Assembly: GCA_002392965.1 (NCBI GenBank)
Contig: DGIA01000001.1
Location: 1 to 64,000 of the forward strand
Origin: Bacteroidales bacterium UBA3834
Lineage (GTDB): Bacteria; Bacteroidota; Bacteroidia; Bacteroidales; P3
Reading direction: 5' to 3'
DNA length: 64,000 nt
Part shown: in pieces, positions 26,182 through 35,283 of the stretch
Numbering within the stretch: position 1 is the stretch's first letter
Layout of the letters: every line of letters begins with the position of its first letter
Notes under the pieces: generated by a model
Seen by the model: only the letters and a program-made list of their open reading frames with translations
The model's database searches: none
What the model was told of the DNA's origin: nothing
Position numbers and translations under genes: made by a program

Positions 26182-26814
26182 ATGAAGAAAAGTTTTTTTA
26201 TCATTGCCTCTCTTTTTTTATCAATAGGGGTAACTCATGCACAAGGTCTGCTTGAAACTGTCAGTGGAAAATGTTATTATATGGCTGATGAAATAACAGA
26301 AGCTAATTCTTATACGGTTAAAAATGGATTTGATATTATCCTTATTTCAAAGGACAGTGTACTCTTATACGAGGATATGGAATTGGGGGTTCATCTTTTT
26401 GCACCAGATAAAATACACCACACAAACCCCACTGCTTACTCTGGTGACGCAAGTTCTTATTTTGCACAAGGGAAGAAAGTTTATATTCCTCTTACAAGCG
26501 ACAAAATAGCACAACGATGGGGTAGCCGTTTTCTTCTTAAGGCAATAATGGAGGATAACTATTGGATTGTCGTTGGATGTGCAGCCGAAGCCGATTTTAT
26601 TCTTGAATATGTATTTGATGAAAAAGGTTCAGATCATGCTTACCTCCGATTATCTGATGGGAATAAAAAACCTGTTTTGAAAACAGGCTCAGTTAGTGCG
26701 TCCGATTGGGTTCCTGCTCATGCAGGTGAGGAGTCATCGGAGAAACTTTACAAAAGATATTTAAAGAAAGGTATTTATAAAGGTAAATGGAATGGCTTTA
26801 ATCGAATAAAATAA
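26182..26814 (+). CDS. Secreted protein of unknown function, AT-rich
   Basis: A 210-residue protein with a signal peptide (KKSFFIIASLFLSIGVTHAQ, cleavage after about 21). The mature part is mostly beta-strand with a FILEYVFDEKGSDHAYLRLSD segment. I do not recognise the family. The gene and its upstream region have many A/T-ending codons, unlike the C-rich codons of neighbouring genes, which suggests recent acquisition. It is bounded downstream by a strong bidirectional terminator. Confidence 0.7.
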   Translation: MKKSFFIIASLFLSIGVTHAQGLLETVSGKCYYMADEITEANSYTVKNGFDIILISKDSVLLYEDMELGVHLFAPDKIHHTNPTAYSGDASSYFAQGKKVYIPLTSDKIAQRWGSRFLLKAIMEDNYWIVVGCAAEADFILEYVFDEKGSDHAYLRLSDGNKKPVLKTGSVSASDWVPAHAGEESSEKLYKRYLKKGIYKGKWNGFNRIK

Positions 26815-26823
26815 TTAAATATC

Positions 26824-26871
26824 CCAAAAGAAATGGGTTGCCGACGAACGCCGACAACCCATTTCTTTTGG
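26824..26871. terminator. Bidirectional terminator, 17-bp stem
   Basis: CCAAAAGAAATGGGTTG (26824-26840) pairs perfectly with CAACCCATTTCTTTTGG (26855-26871). It separates two convergent genes and gives a U-rich end in both directions. Confidence 0.85.
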
Positions 26872-26881
26872 ATAGAATTAT

Positions 26882-28084
26882 TTACTGCAGCTTGGCCAGA
26901 GCCTCTTTGATGCGACGGAGGGCTTCGCGGAGGAGGTCCTCGCTGGTGGCGTAGGAGAGGCGGATGCAACTGTCATCGCCGAAGGCTGAACCCATGACAG
27001 TGGCCACGCCCGCCTCATTGAGAAGGTAGAATGCCATATCGGTACTGTTCTCAATCTTGGTGCCGTTGTAACTCTTGCCGTAGTAGGAGCTGCAGTCGGG
27101 GAAGAAATAGAAAGCACCCTGCGGCAGGCGAACCTTGAGGCCGGGGATGTCGCACAGCAGCTTATAGACCATGTCGCGGCGCTGCTGGAAGATGTTGCGC
27201 ATGTCGATGATGTCCTTGGATGTCTTGGGGTCCATGAGCATGGCACATACGGTGGCCTTCTGGGCAATGGAGCAGGTGGCGCTGGTCACCTGGCCCTGCA
27301 GCTTGTTGGCAGCCTTGGCGATGACGGTGGGGGCGGCAATGAAGCCGATACGCCAGCCGGTCATGGCGAAGCCCTTGGCGACACCGTTGACGGTGATGAC
27401 GCGCTCCTTGACCTCGGGGAACTGGGCAATGCTTTCGTGCTTGCCCACGAAATTGATGTGCTCGTAGATTTCGTCGGCCATGACGAAGAGGTTCTCATGA
27501 CGGGCGACGACCTCGGCGATGCCTTTCAGCTCCTCTTTGGTGTAGAGCATGCCGGTGGGGTTGCTGGGGCTGGAGAACATGATGAGCTTGGTGCGGGGAG
27601 TGATGGCGGCTTCGAGTTGCTCGGGCGTCACCTTGAAGTCGTTCTCTAGCTTGGTCTTGACGAAGACACACTTACCTTCGGCCAGACGGACAAACTCCTT
27701 GTAGGAGACCCAGAAGGGGGTGGGAATGATGACTTCGTCGCCAGGATTGATGAGGCATTGCACCACCTGGAAGAGGCTCTGCTTGGCACCCGTGCTGACA
27801 ACAATTTGCTCGGGCTTGTACTCGAGGTTGTTGTCGCGTTTCAGCTTGGTGCAGATGGCTTCCTTGAGGTCGGCATAACCCGGCACAGGAGGATAGTGCG
27901 TGAAATTGTCGTCGATGGCCTTCTTGGCAGCTTCTTTCACCACCTCGGGGGTGTTGAAGTCGGGCTCGCCTATCGAGAGGCTGATGACGTCTTTGCCCTG
28001 GGCTTTGAGTTCGCGGGCCTTGGCAGTCATGGCGAGAGTCTCGCTCTCAGCCATATTGAGGATTCTATTGGACAGGATTTCCAT
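26882..28084 (-). CDS. Class I pyridoxal-phosphate aminotransferase, aspartate aminotransferase-like
   Basis: A 400-residue fold-type I aminotransferase. SIGEPDFNTP at about 37-46, SNPTG near 172, MADEIYEHI with the PLP Asp/Tyr, NGVAKGFAMTGWRIG with the PLP Lys and the substrate-binding Arg in CIRLSYA near the C-terminus. This is the 1-beta/prephenate-tolerant aspartate aminotransferase type. It is followed downstream by the terminator and preceded at 11 bases by the GtrA gene, likely one operon with it. Confidence 0.93.
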   Translation of the reverse strand: MEILSNRILNMAESETLAMTAKARELKAQGKDVISLSIGEPDFNTPEVVKEAAKKAIDDNFTHYPPVPGYADLKEAICTKLKRDNNLEYKPEQIVVSTGAKQSLFQVVQCLINPGDEVIIPTPFWVSYKEFVRLAEGKCVFVKTKLENDFKVTPEQLEAAITPRTKLIMFSSPSNPTGMLYTKEELKGIAEVVARHENLFVMADEIYEHINFVGKHESIAQFPEVKERVITVNGVAKGFAMTGWRIGFIAAPTVIAKAANKLQGQVTSATCSIAQKATVCAMLMDPKTSKDIIDMRNIFQQRRDMVYKLLCDIPGLKVRLPQGAFYFFPDCSSYYGKSYNGTKIENSTDMAFYLLNEAGVATVMGSAFGDDSCIRLSYATSEDLLREALRRIKEALAKLQ

Positions 28085-28095
28085 GGTTATAATGT

Positions 28096-28551
28096 TTAAT
28101 GTGTAATTGCGTCAGTTTTTTCCTTGAAGGTGAAAAGCATGTTGCCGAAAAAGTTCCAAAGGGTGGTGATAGCGATGGCAACGAGTTTGAAAATGTAGAA
28201 AACGTCAATATTCATGCCCAGTAGCGTGATGCTGGAACTATAGGCCTCGGGCCACAGCAAAGATGACAGGTAGAGCACGCCGTTGTTGATACCGAGACCA
28301 ATAATACTAACACCCAAGAACTTGAGATATTCCACCCCGACTTGCTTGTCTTGGCTACGAAAAGTCCAGATGCGGTTGAGGATGTAATTGGTAGTGGCTG
28401 CGGTGGTAAAACTAACAGTGTTGGCCCATAGGTCGGGCAACCCCACCACATCACGCATCAAAATGAGCACGGCGAAGTCAACCACCATACCGGAGGCGCC
28501 CACCACTCCAAACTTCAGGAACTTCAGGATAAGGGGCTTCAATTCCACCAC
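28096..28551 (-). CDS. GtrA-family membrane protein
   Basis: A 151-residue protein with four predicted helices, beginning KFLKFGVVGASGMVVDFAVLI and containing NYILNRIWTFRS and WNFFGNMLFTFKE, both GtrA signatures. GtrA-like proteins are thought to help flip lipid-linked sugars for cell-surface glycan modification. It is directly adjacent to the upstream secreted protein gene and the aminotransferase gene. Confidence 0.92.
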   Translation of the reverse strand: MVELKPLILKFLKFGVVGASGMVVDFAVLILMRDVVGLPDLWANTVSFTTAATTNYILNRIWTFRSQDKQVGVEYLKFLGVSIIGLGINNGVLYLSSLLWPEAYSSSITLLGMNIDVFYIFKLVAIAITTLWNFFGNMLFTFKEKTDAITH

Positions 28552-29184
28552 TTAGAACTGTTTTTCCGCCTCGGTGTGGATAATACCGGTCTTGCGCACT
28601 TTCTGTTTCTTGTTGCCCTTCGACTTGCTGATGCGCGGTTTCGGCTTAGCCAGACGCGGCAGGTATTCTATATCGCCGCTTTCATTGATCTCAAGACCAT
28701 AAACCTTCTTGGTAGCCAGGTTGCACTTGACATGCCAGAAGTGGCCACAACCACCCTTGGTGAGCAATACATCGGAGCCCAGTTTCTCATCGGTCAAACT
28801 ATCGTCCCACAGAAAGTTGGCCCAAATAATATGATCGCCACGGTCGTTAGTGAAGCCTACATACTGACGGCGATACATACGCATGTGTTCGTCGATGACC
28901 GGACACATACCCTGCTGGTTGTAATGGTCACGGTTGAGATAGGCGATACGTTTCTGAATCAGACGCTCAGCCTCGGCAATCTCGACATCGGTGGGTGTAA
29001 AGCGGCCGTCCTGGTTCTCGACGGTGAAATCCACCTCCCAGTCCTGATGGAACGACCAACCATGGTAATTGTTGCCCCACACCTCAGACACCTTCCACTT
29101 CTCGGTGGGTTCAATATATTCCTGCGCGCTCGCCATGATGCCGAAAAGCATCATTATTGTGGCAAAAATCAGCGTTTTTTTCAT
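28552..29184 (-). CDS. Secreted protein of unknown function
   Basis: A 210-residue exported protein. Start MKKTLIFATIMMLFGIMASA at 29184 gives a clean signal peptide; the frame opens 27 bases earlier without benefit. The mature part has aromatic WNNYHGWSFHQDWEVDF-like strands and a Lys/Arg-rich tail (RISKSKGNKKQKVRK). Family not recognised. Its stop abuts the GtrA start, so the three genes 28084-29184 probably form an operon from the promoter at 29209-29216. Confidence 0.75.
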   Translation of the reverse strand: MKKTLIFATIMMLFGIMASAQEYIEPTEKWKVSEVWGNNYHGWSFHQDWEVDFTVENQDGRFTPTDVEIAEAERLIQKRIAYLNRDHYNQQGMCPVIDEHMRMYRRQYVGFTNDRGDHIIWANFLWDDSLTDEKLGSDVLLTKGGCGHFWHVKCNLATKKVYGLEINESGDIEYLPRLAKPKPRISKSKGNKKQKVRKTGIIHTEAEKQF

Positions 29185-29208
29185 CTTATTATATTTAGAT
29201 TCAAAATG

Positions 29209-29216
29209 CAAAAGTA
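29209..29216 (-). promoter_or_regulatory. Minus-strand -7 element
   Basis: TACTTTTG on the minus strand, 25 bases before the secreted-protein start. It is divergent from the plus-strand element at 29268. Confidence 0.6.
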
Positions 29217-29267
29217 CTCATATTTCGGCATCTGTGCAAATTTTTTTTCCAATTGCCAAAAAAGTAG

Positions 29268-29275
29268 TATATTTG
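29268..29275 (+). promoter_or_regulatory. Plus-strand -7 element for the CoA-transferase/kal pair
   Basis: TATATTTG lies 47 bases before the start of the CoA-transferase gene. Confidence 0.6.
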
Positions 29276-29321
29276 CACTTTGAAATCAATAACGCAAAAA
29301 ACAACAAAACAGTATATTATT

Positions 29322-29969
29322 ATGAAGAAATTTGTCACTGTTAAAGAGGCCGCCGACATGATTCACGACGGCATGACCGTTATGGTTGGAGGATTCCTTG
29401 GTGTGGGCAACCCCATCGCCCTCATTGACGAACTTGTGGCTCGCAATGTCAAGGACCTGACCATCATTTGCAATGACACCGCCTATCCCGAAGTCGGTGT
29501 CGGCAAACTCATTACCAACCATCAGGTGAAGGCCCTCATCGCTACCCATATCGGTACCAACAACAACACCATCGACCAGATGAATTCCGGTGAACTGAAG
29601 GTCACCCTTCAACCCCAAGGCACCCTGGCCGAACAAATCCGCGCCGCCGGTGCTGGATTGGGTGGTGTGCTCACTCAGACCGGCCTCGGCACCGTTGTGG
29701 AGAACGGCAAGCAGAAAGTGACCGTTGATGGCAAGGAATACCTCCTTGAGAAACCCGTCCGTGCCGACGTGGCCATCATCGGCGCCAATATCGCCGACGA
29801 AGCCGGCAACCTGGTCTATAAGGGCACCAGCCAGAACTTCAGCCCCATGATGGCCACCGCCGCCGACACCGTCATCGTCGAACCGCAGGAGATTGTCGCC
29901 GCCGGCGCCATCGCTCCCGAGACTGTCAAGACCCCCGGTATCTTTGTCGATTACGTAATCAAAAAATAA
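29322..29969 (+). CDS. CoA-transferase alpha subunit (AtoD-like)
   Basis: A 215-residue class I CoA-transferase subunit A. Start at 29322 (MKKFVTVKEAADMIHDG). GGFLGVGNP (about 24-32) and ERIRAAGAGLGGVLTQTGLGT-like AEQIRAAGAGLGG are family hallmarks. It should transfer CoA between acetate/acetoacetate/butyrate. The catalytic Glu belongs to the beta subunit, and no beta-subunit gene is adjacent in this window, which is unusual. It is followed 10 bases later by kal, pointing to lysine fermentation. Confidence 0.9.
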   Translation: MKKFVTVKEAADMIHDGMTVMVGGFLGVGNPIALIDELVARNVKDLTIICNDTAYPEVGVGKLITNHQVKALIATHIGTNNNTIDQMNSGELKVTLQPQGTLAEQIRAAGAGLGGVLTQTGLGTVVENGKQKVTVDGKEYLLEKPVRADVAIIGANIADEAGNLVYKGTSQNFSPMMATAADTVIVEPQEIVAAGAIAPETVKTPGIFVDYVIKK

Positions 29970-29978
29970 TACAGAATT

Positions 29979-30371
29979 ATGGCAGTTAAATCTATGCTCC
30001 GCGTCCGCATGAGCGCTAAGGACGCCCACTATGGCGGAAACCTCGTCGATGGTGCCCACATGCTACACCTCTTCGGCGATGTCGCCACTGAACTCCTTAT
30101 CATCCAGGACGGCGACGAAGGTCTCTTCTGTGCCTATGACATGGTCGAATTCAAAGCCCCCGTCTATGCCGGCGACTATATCGAAGCCTATGGCGAAATC
30201 ACCCATGTCGGCAACACCAGCCGCAAGATGAGCTTTGAAGCCTACAAAGTCATCAAGACCCGTCCCGACATCAGCGACAGCGCTGCCGACGTGCTTGAAG
30301 AGAAAATCCTCGTCTGCCGCGCTACCGGCACCTGCGTTACTCCGAAAAATTGTCAGCGCAAGAACAACTAA
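29979..30371 (+). CDS. kal: 3-aminobutyryl-CoA ammonia-lyase
   Basis: Removes ammonia from L-3-aminobutyryl-CoA to give crotonyl-CoA in the lysine fermentation pathway to butyrate and acetate. A 130-residue hotdog-fold protein; the segment [19 protein letters not shown] and [18 protein letters not shown] closely match what I remember of the Fusobacterium/Porphyromonas enzyme. It is paired with a CoA-transferase subunit, but the kam, kdd and kce genes are not in this window. It converges with aroB with a four-base overlap. Confidence 0.85.
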   Translation: MAVKSMLRVRMSAKDAHYGGNLVDGAHMLHLFGDVATELLIIQDGDEGLFCAYDMVEFKAPVYAGDYIEAYGEITHVGNTSRKMSFEAYKVIKTRPDISDSAADVLEEKILVCRATGTCVTPKNCQRKNN

Positions 30372-31393
30372 ACCACACCTAAATGCAGGAATGCATCGCG
30401 GACTTCATGGTCTGAGACCGTGACATCCACCGCAGCAGCACCAACATCCTGCAACAGCACACACCGCAGTTCACCTGCGGTGTTTTTTTTGTCTTGATGC
30501 ATCAACGGTAGCATCTGTTCTATCTCCCTCAAACTATAGTGCGGCACGTCGGCACGACTTTTAAACCACATGGAATAAGCACGATACACTTCTTCTGACA
30601 GAGCAAGTTTTTTCATTGAAAGATACATGGCCGCCAGCATCCCTACTCCGACAGCATGGCCATGGGGCAATTGCGAACAGACCTCGACAGCATGGCCGAA
30701 GGTGTGTCCAAAATTCAGTATGTGTCTGACCGAACGGTCGTAAGGGTCAGCTTTCACGACACGGTTTTTGATACGCGCCACCTCGACAATCTGTTGTTTG
30801 CTTATTTTCTTTCCCGTAAGTAACTGTTCGAACAATGCCATATCCGCCACAGCAGCGGTTTTAACCATCTCCACCTGTCCATTGAAAAACTCCTCCGGTG
30901 GAAGAGAATCCAGGAAGGCTGTATCCATGATTGTTAGCCTTGGTTGATAGAAATGGCCCACTGCATTTTTAACCCCGCCAAAGTTCACTGCCGTTTTACC
31001 CCCGATGGCGGCATCCACCATGGCCAGCAGCGTTGTGGGGACATGGATATGACGGATACCCCGTTTGTAACCGGCAGCCACATAGCCTCCCAAATCGCAA
31101 ACACATCCACCACCAAGATTGACAATCACGGTGTTACGGTCGGCACCGCTCTCCAAGAGCGTCTGCCATACTTGTGCAGCCACCTCAAGGCTTTTGCACT
31201 CTTCGCCAACAGGTACCTCCACGAACTCTGCCTCATGCAAGGCTTCCACACCGCCAACCAGAAGCGGCAGACAATGTTGGAACGTGTTCTCATCCACCAG
31301 AATGACATACTTCGCTCCCTGCCATTCCTCCTTTGCCAGTTCACGGTTCAAAGCTTTCAGGCCGCCATAAACCATCCTACTCTTGTAATTCAT
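30368..31393 (-). CDS. aroB: 3-dehydroquinate synthase
   Basis: Converts DAHP to 3-dehydroquinate in the shikimate pathway. A 341-residue protein, normal length. NAD-binding [20 protein letters not shown] and the zinc His residues in [12 protein letters not shown] and [11 protein letters not shown] are present. The start overlaps the thioesterase stop by four bases (ATGA). Confidence 0.95.
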   Translation of the reverse strand: MNYKSRMVYGGLKALNRELAKEEWQGAKYVILVDENTFQHCLPLLVGGVEALHEAEFVEVPVGEECKSLEVAAQVWQTLLESGADRNTVIVNLGGGCVCDLGGYVAAGYKRGIRHIHVPTTLLAMVDAAIGGKTAVNFGGVKNAVGHFYQPRLTIMDTAFLDSLPPEEFFNGQVEMVKTAAVADMALFEQLLTGKKISKQQIVEVARIKNRVVKADPYDRSVRHILNFGHTFGHAVEVCSQLPHGHAVGVGMLAAMYLSMKKLALSEEVYRAYSMWFKSRADVPHYSLREIEQMLPLMHQDKKNTAGELRCVLLQDVGAAAVDVTVSDHEVRDAFLHLGVV

Positions 31394-31776
31394 TTTGTCT
31401 TTTCCTGTACTTTGGCTGTAAACTTTGCCATGTCGATAATAAACCTTTCATGCACACCCTCCCCTATGACGCCGCATTCGTCGAACGCCTTCACCTTGAA
31501 GACCAAGCGACGCCGGTCAACCTCCACCAACTCGCTCTCGCACCACACATGCATGCCCATCGGAGTGGCAGCCGTATGCGTCACATTGACCAACGTGCCT
31601 ACCGTCCCTTGGCCCTCCTCCAGACAAGGTAGCACGCTCTCGTTACAGGTTCTTTCTACAAGAGCAATCATCATCGGAGTAGCAAATACATCTACCAGCC
31701 CGCTGCCGACACGTGCTGCCGACATCTCAGGCGTCACCATCTGCTCCAGACGACCTTTGATTCCAGTTTCAACCAT
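31390..31776 (-). CDS. Hotdog thioesterase, FlK-like
   Basis: A 128-residue acyl-CoA thioesterase of the fluoroacetyl-CoA thioesterase-like family: VTPEMSAARVGSGLVDVFATP, MIALVERTCNESV and VGTLVNVTHTAATPMG. The natural substrate is probably a small acyl-CoA; true fluoroacetate use is not implied. Translationally coupled to aroB. A TATCTTTG promoter lies on the minus strand at 31800-31807. Confidence 0.85.
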   Translation of the reverse strand: MVETGIKGRLEQMVTPEMSAARVGSGLVDVFATPMMIALVERTCNESVLPCLEEGQGTVGTLVNVTHTAATPMGMHVWCESELVEVDRRRLVFKVKAFDECGVIGEGVHERFIIDMAKFTAKVQEKTK

Positions 31777-31799
31777 ATTGTTTCCACATTTTGAGAATG

Positions 31800-31807
31800 C
31801 AAAGATA
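31800..31807 (-). promoter_or_regulatory. Minus-strand -7 element for the thioesterase/aroB operon
   Basis: The minus strand reads TATCTTTG, 24 bases before the thioesterase start. Confidence 0.65.
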
Positions 31808-31849
31808 CGAAAAAAACAATAATCGGCTGACAGAATCGTTATTTATTGC

Positions 31850-33676
31850 ATGAAATTGGAATTGCTGTCTCCTGCCAAGAACCTGGAATTCGGGTGCGAA
31901 GCCGTGAACCATGGAGCCGATGCTCTCTACATAGGGGCACCCTCTTTCGGAGCACGCGCCGCCGCAACCAATACCCTCGAGGACATCGAAGCTCTTGTGC
32001 ACTATGCCCATCTCTATCGCGCCAAAGTGTTCGCCACCGTCAACACCCTACTCTTCGACAATGAAATCGACGATGCCGTGAAGATGATACGGCAACTATA
32101 CAACATCGGTGTAGATGCCCTAATCATCCAGGATCTTGGCCTGCTGGAATGCGACCTTCCCCCCATCGAACTGCACGCCAGCACCCAATGTCACAACGCT
32201 TCGATAGAGCGCATAAAATTCATGGAATCAGTAGGATTCAAGCGCATCATACTCGCCCGTGAGACCTCGTTGGAGCAAATGCACGCCATTCGCGAGGCTA
32301 CCACCGCCGACCTCGAAGCCTTCGTTCACGGGGCTCTATGTGTAAGCTACAGTGGCCAATGCTACCTGAGCCAGTTTCTTTCAGACCGCAGCGGCAACCG
32401 CGGTTGCTGCTCGCAACCCTGCCGCAGCAGCTACGATCTCGTCACCTCCGACGGCCGCCGCATCCTGAAAGACCAGCACCTGCTTTCCCTGCGCGACTTC
32501 AATGCCAGCCAACAGCTTCAAAACATGATCGATGCAGGAATCACCTCCTTTAAAATCGAGGGACGGTTGAAAGACCTCGGCTATGTGAAAAACATCACTT
32601 CCTACTATCGGCAACTGCTTGACAACATGATGTCTGATGGACAGAAATCCTCCTCCGGCCATATAGAGTACCATTTCTCCCCCGACCCTGAACGCACCTT
32701 CAACCGTGGCTACACCGACTACTTCCTCCGCGAACGCCAACCCATGGCCAACTTCGCCACCCCGAAGTCGATGGGTAAACCCGTCGGCACAGTAACCTCC
32801 ATGGGACGACGAACCTTCTGCGTGGGTGGCAAGGAAGTCGAACCCCTTTCCAACGGCGACGGTCTCTGCTATCTGGACACCGACGGTCGCCTGCAAGGAT
32901 TCCTCATCAACGAAGTACACGGCAACACCATTACCCCTAACCGCATGCCCAACCTGCACGTCGGCACCACCCTCTGGCGCAACCAGGACCGACGCTTCGA
33001 ACAGCAACTGCAAGTGCACAGTGCCGAACGCCGCATCGCGATTCGCATACGCTTTCACGCCACTGATTCCGGATTCACTCTCGATGTCACCGACGAAGAC
33101 GGTCTCTCGGCCTCGGCCTGCAGCGCTGCCTCCCACATCTCCTCCGACAACCCCTCCGCCAATTCACAAAACATCGTCAAACAACTATCCAAACTAGGTG
33201 ACAGCCCATTCTCCGCCACCTGGATAAACGACGAAACCCAAGGCCTCTTCTTCCTGCCCGCAGCCCAAATCAACGCCCTGCGACGCAATGCCATAGAAAA
33301 TCTTATCAATCATAGAACCAACCATTTCCATCCCAAAGACACCTCCTTCACACCCAACAGCACCCCCTACCCTTCCAGCGTACTCGACTACCGTGCCAAC
33401 ATTCTCAACTCCAAGGCGGAAGCCTTTTACCGCCGCCACGGCGTTCAGCAGATAGAATACGGCCTTGAAAAAACCCGCATCTACGATGGACGGGCCTTGA
33501 TGACCACCCGCTACTGCCTACGCTACGAACTGGGGTGCTGTCTGCAAGGGAAAGGCTCTGCAAAAAGCAAAGCCGACATCAAACCCACTGACACACTCTT
33601 TCTGCTCAACAACGGGCAGCGTCTCAGGCTCGAGTTCGACTGCCGACACTGCCTTATGCAGATCTACAAAGGCTGA
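31850..33676 (+). CDS. Peptidase U32-family protein, RlhA-like tRNA/rRNA hydroxylation factor
   Basis: A 608-residue protein with N-terminal MKLELLSPAKNLEFGCEAVNHGADALYIG and the U32 signature FVHGALCVSYSGQCYLSQ, with Cys residues continuing in GNRGCCSQPCR (about 160-190) that probably bind an iron-sulfur cluster. The long form with a second C-terminal domain matches the branch containing RlhA (23S rRNA C2501 hydroxylation) rather than true collagenases. It starts 74 bases from the divergent thioesterase gene. Confidence 0.9.
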   Translation: MKLELLSPAKNLEFGCEAVNHGADALYIGAPSFGARAAATNTLEDIEALVHYAHLYRAKVFATVNTLLFDNEIDDAVKMIRQLYNIGVDALIIQDLGLLECDLPPIELHASTQCHNASIERIKFMESVGFKRIILARETSLEQMHAIREATTADLEAFVHGALCVSYSGQCYLSQFLSDRSGNRGCCSQPCRSSYDLVTSDGRRILKDQHLLSLRDFNASQQLQNMIDAGITSFKIEGRLKDLGYVKNITSYYRQLLDNMMSDGQKSSSGHIEYHFSPDPERTFNRGYTDYFLRERQPMANFATPKSMGKPVGTVTSMGRRTFCVGGKEVEPLSNGDGLCYLDTDGRLQGFLINEVHGNTITPNRMPNLHVGTTLWRNQDRRFEQQLQVHSAERRIAIRIRFHATDSGFTLDVTDEDGLSASACSAASHISSDNPSANSQNIVKQLSKLGDSPFSATWINDETQGLFFLPAAQINALRRNAIENLINHRTNHFHPKDTSFTPNSTPYPSSVLDYRANILNSKAEAFYRRHGVQQIEYGLEKTRIYDGRALMTTRYCLRYELGCCLQGKGSAKSKADIKPTDTLFLLNNGQRLRLEFDCRHCLMQIYKG

Positions 33677-34101
33677 ATTGCCACCTAAAAACATATCAGT
33701 CCTTTTTAAGACTTTTTCCCAACCTAATTTACCCAGAAACAAAATTCGCGACTCATTATCAGGATCTTAAGCTTTTTTCGACTCACAAATACCTGATATT
33801 GGGTTCTGAATCCCCTCTAGTTCCGTTCTGGTTCCGTTCTGCCTCCATATATGGTATGGAGACAACAGGGATCTTATGTATTATCCGAAGGCAACCGTCA
33901 ACTAGTCACAAAAAGACTTCTCTTGTGCCATCGACTCATTTTTTCCTGTTTCGCAAGTCGATATTATTCAATAGGAAAGGACTCTTAACTCCTTCTGTAC
34001 TTCTTCTCTACTCCTTAAATAATTTTCGACTATATACAATAAGAGAACCAATGCCGCGTTATTTATTATGTCAGAATATTTACAATCTAAAAAGGACGAC
34101 T
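33677..34101. other. 425-base intergenic region with a short 11-bp duplication
   Basis: No credible gene: an open frame runs into the downstream gene but has no matching start features. GTTCCGTTCTG occurs twice in tandem at 33820-33841 (period 11). CTCCATA/TATGGAG (33843-33861) can form a small hairpin. The region is AT-rich and has no clear -7 element close to the next start. Confidence 0.5.
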
Positions 34102-34908
34102 ATGGGAATCATTCTCGAAGGGTATAACACGCCTGTGATCGGTCGTGTGGGTAACTCGGTAGGCTACCTGTGGAAAGGGCGGGCATGCCTGCGGACTTAT
34201 TGCCGCCACATCAACTATCCCAACACCGAAGGGCAGCAACGACAACGGAACTGGTTTGTGGGCATGGTACGTTTTGCCTCGGCAGCCACAGAGGCTCTGC
34301 GTCTGGGCCTGCGGCAACAGGCCGACGAAGCCCAGATGACTGAAGGAAACTATTTCATACTAAAAAACAAACAGCATTTTCGAATAAACGACGGACTGCT
34401 GGAGGTTGATTACAACCAATTGCGCATAGCCACCGGCAGCGCCGCCGACATCTACTTCCATAATCCAAAGTTCGAGGAAAACGAAACCATAAGTGTCACC
34501 TTCGAGAAAAACATGATGTCGTTCCGTGCTTCGGGCGACGACCGTGTCTATCTCTACGTCTATGCTCCCGGACGGGGGGAGGGTTATTTGTCGGCACCTG
34601 CTACAAGACGTTGCAAATCAATAAAAATAAGCCTACCTGAACAATGGGCTGGCGAAGAGGTACATCTTTACGGCTTTGTGGTGGACAAAGAAGGGAGAGC
34701 TTCAAACTCAACCTACATTGGCCCAGGACGGGTGAACCACTACGAGGAGCGTGGACGATACGTACCATTGAACAAAAACTGGAAGGACTTTGTGGATATC
34801 GCCACTGAAGCCAATGCTGAGACAACGCCTATAGCCAACGAGGCTGGCGCCACCCAAGTCGAAAAACCGGAAATCGACCTCTTCCGAGACCCGCCAAAGG
34901 TTCCATAG
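34102..34908 (+). CDS. DUF6266-family protein
   Basis: A 268-residue protein. The N-terminus MGIILEGYNTPVIGRVGNSVGYLWKG has the Gly-rich start seen in the Bacteroidota family DUF6266, and the rest is beta-rich with VYLYVYAPGRGEGYLS and YGFVVDKEGRASNSTYIG. The family is of unknown function and is often found in multiple copies. Start at 34102 is preferred; the frame extends 300 bases upstream without family similarity. tRNA genes follow. Confidence 0.78.
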   Translation: MGIILEGYNTPVIGRVGNSVGYLWKGRACLRTYCRHINYPNTEGQQRQRNWFVGMVRFASAATEALRLGLRQQADEAQMTEGNYFILKNKQHFRINDGLLEVDYNQLRIATGSAADIYFHNPKFEENETISVTFEKNMMSFRASGDDRVYLYVYAPGRGEGYLSAPATRRCKSIKISLPEQWAGEEVHLYGFVVDKEGRASNSTYIGPGRVNHYEERGRYVPLNKNWKDFVDIATEANAETTPIANEAGATQVEKPEIDLFRDPPKVP

Positions 34909-34996
34909 CACTAGCTAATCAACAAATAATATTTTTTGTACAATACTGTTTCCATGGTATTTAAAGTACATGGTAGGATTGTAGGGGTATATTTTT

Positions 34997-35027
34997 TTTG
35001 CCATGTGTAAAAAAAATTGTACTTTTG
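34997..35027 (+). promoter_or_regulatory. Promoter of the tRNA-Lys pair
   Basis: TTTG at 34997-35000 and TACTTTTG at 35020-35027 with a 19-base gap, an almost ideal Bacteroidetes promoter. The first tRNA begins 35 bases downstream. Confidence 0.75.
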
Positions 35028-35061
35028 CAAACTCTTTTGTGGGCAGAGCCCGACAGAAGAT

Positions 35062-35134
35062 GACTCAGTAGCTCAGTAGGTAGAGCACAACACTTTTAAT
35101 GTTGGGGTCCTGGGTTCGAGCCCCAGCTGGGTCA
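35062..35134 (+). tRNA. tRNA-Lys (anticodon TTT), copy 1
   Basis: A 73-base cloverleaf: acceptor GACTCAG/CTGGGTC, D-stem GCTC/GAGC, anticodon loop CTTTTAA with anticodon TTT, T-arm CTGGG-TTCGAGC-CCCAG, discriminator A. CCA is not encoded. Confidence 0.95.
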
Positions 35135-35164
35135 CCGACAACCATCAGCAAGTCAGCAATGACT

Positions 35165-35237
35165 GACTCAGTAGCTCAGCAGGTAGAGCACAACACTTTT
35201 AATGTTGGGGTCCTGGGTTCGAGCCCCAGCTGGGTCA
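35165..35237 (+). tRNA. tRNA-Lys (anticodon TTT), copy 2
   Basis: Differs from copy 1 by a single base in the D-loop (AGCAGG instead of AGTAGG). The 30-base spacer and same orientation suggest a tandem duplication transcribed from one promoter. Confidence 0.95.
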
Positions 35238-35254
35238 CAAGAACAAGAAGAAGA

Positions 35255-35281
35255 GCCGGAACATCACAGTCCGGTTTTTTT
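35255..35281 (+). terminator. Terminator after the tRNA pair
   Basis: CCGGA (35256-35260) pairs with TCCGG (35270-35274), followed by seven T. The next gene starts three bases later, so readthrough may drive it. Confidence 0.6.
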
Positions 35282-35283
35282 GT

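Noticed and set aside
33799..34101. N-terminal extension of the DUF6266 frame
   Set aside because: The 100 extra codons have no family similarity and contain repeat-derived sequence; the family start is at 34102.
35062..35237. Long direct repeat, considered as att sites or an integron
   Set aside because: It is explained by two tRNA-Lys genes; there is no integrase.
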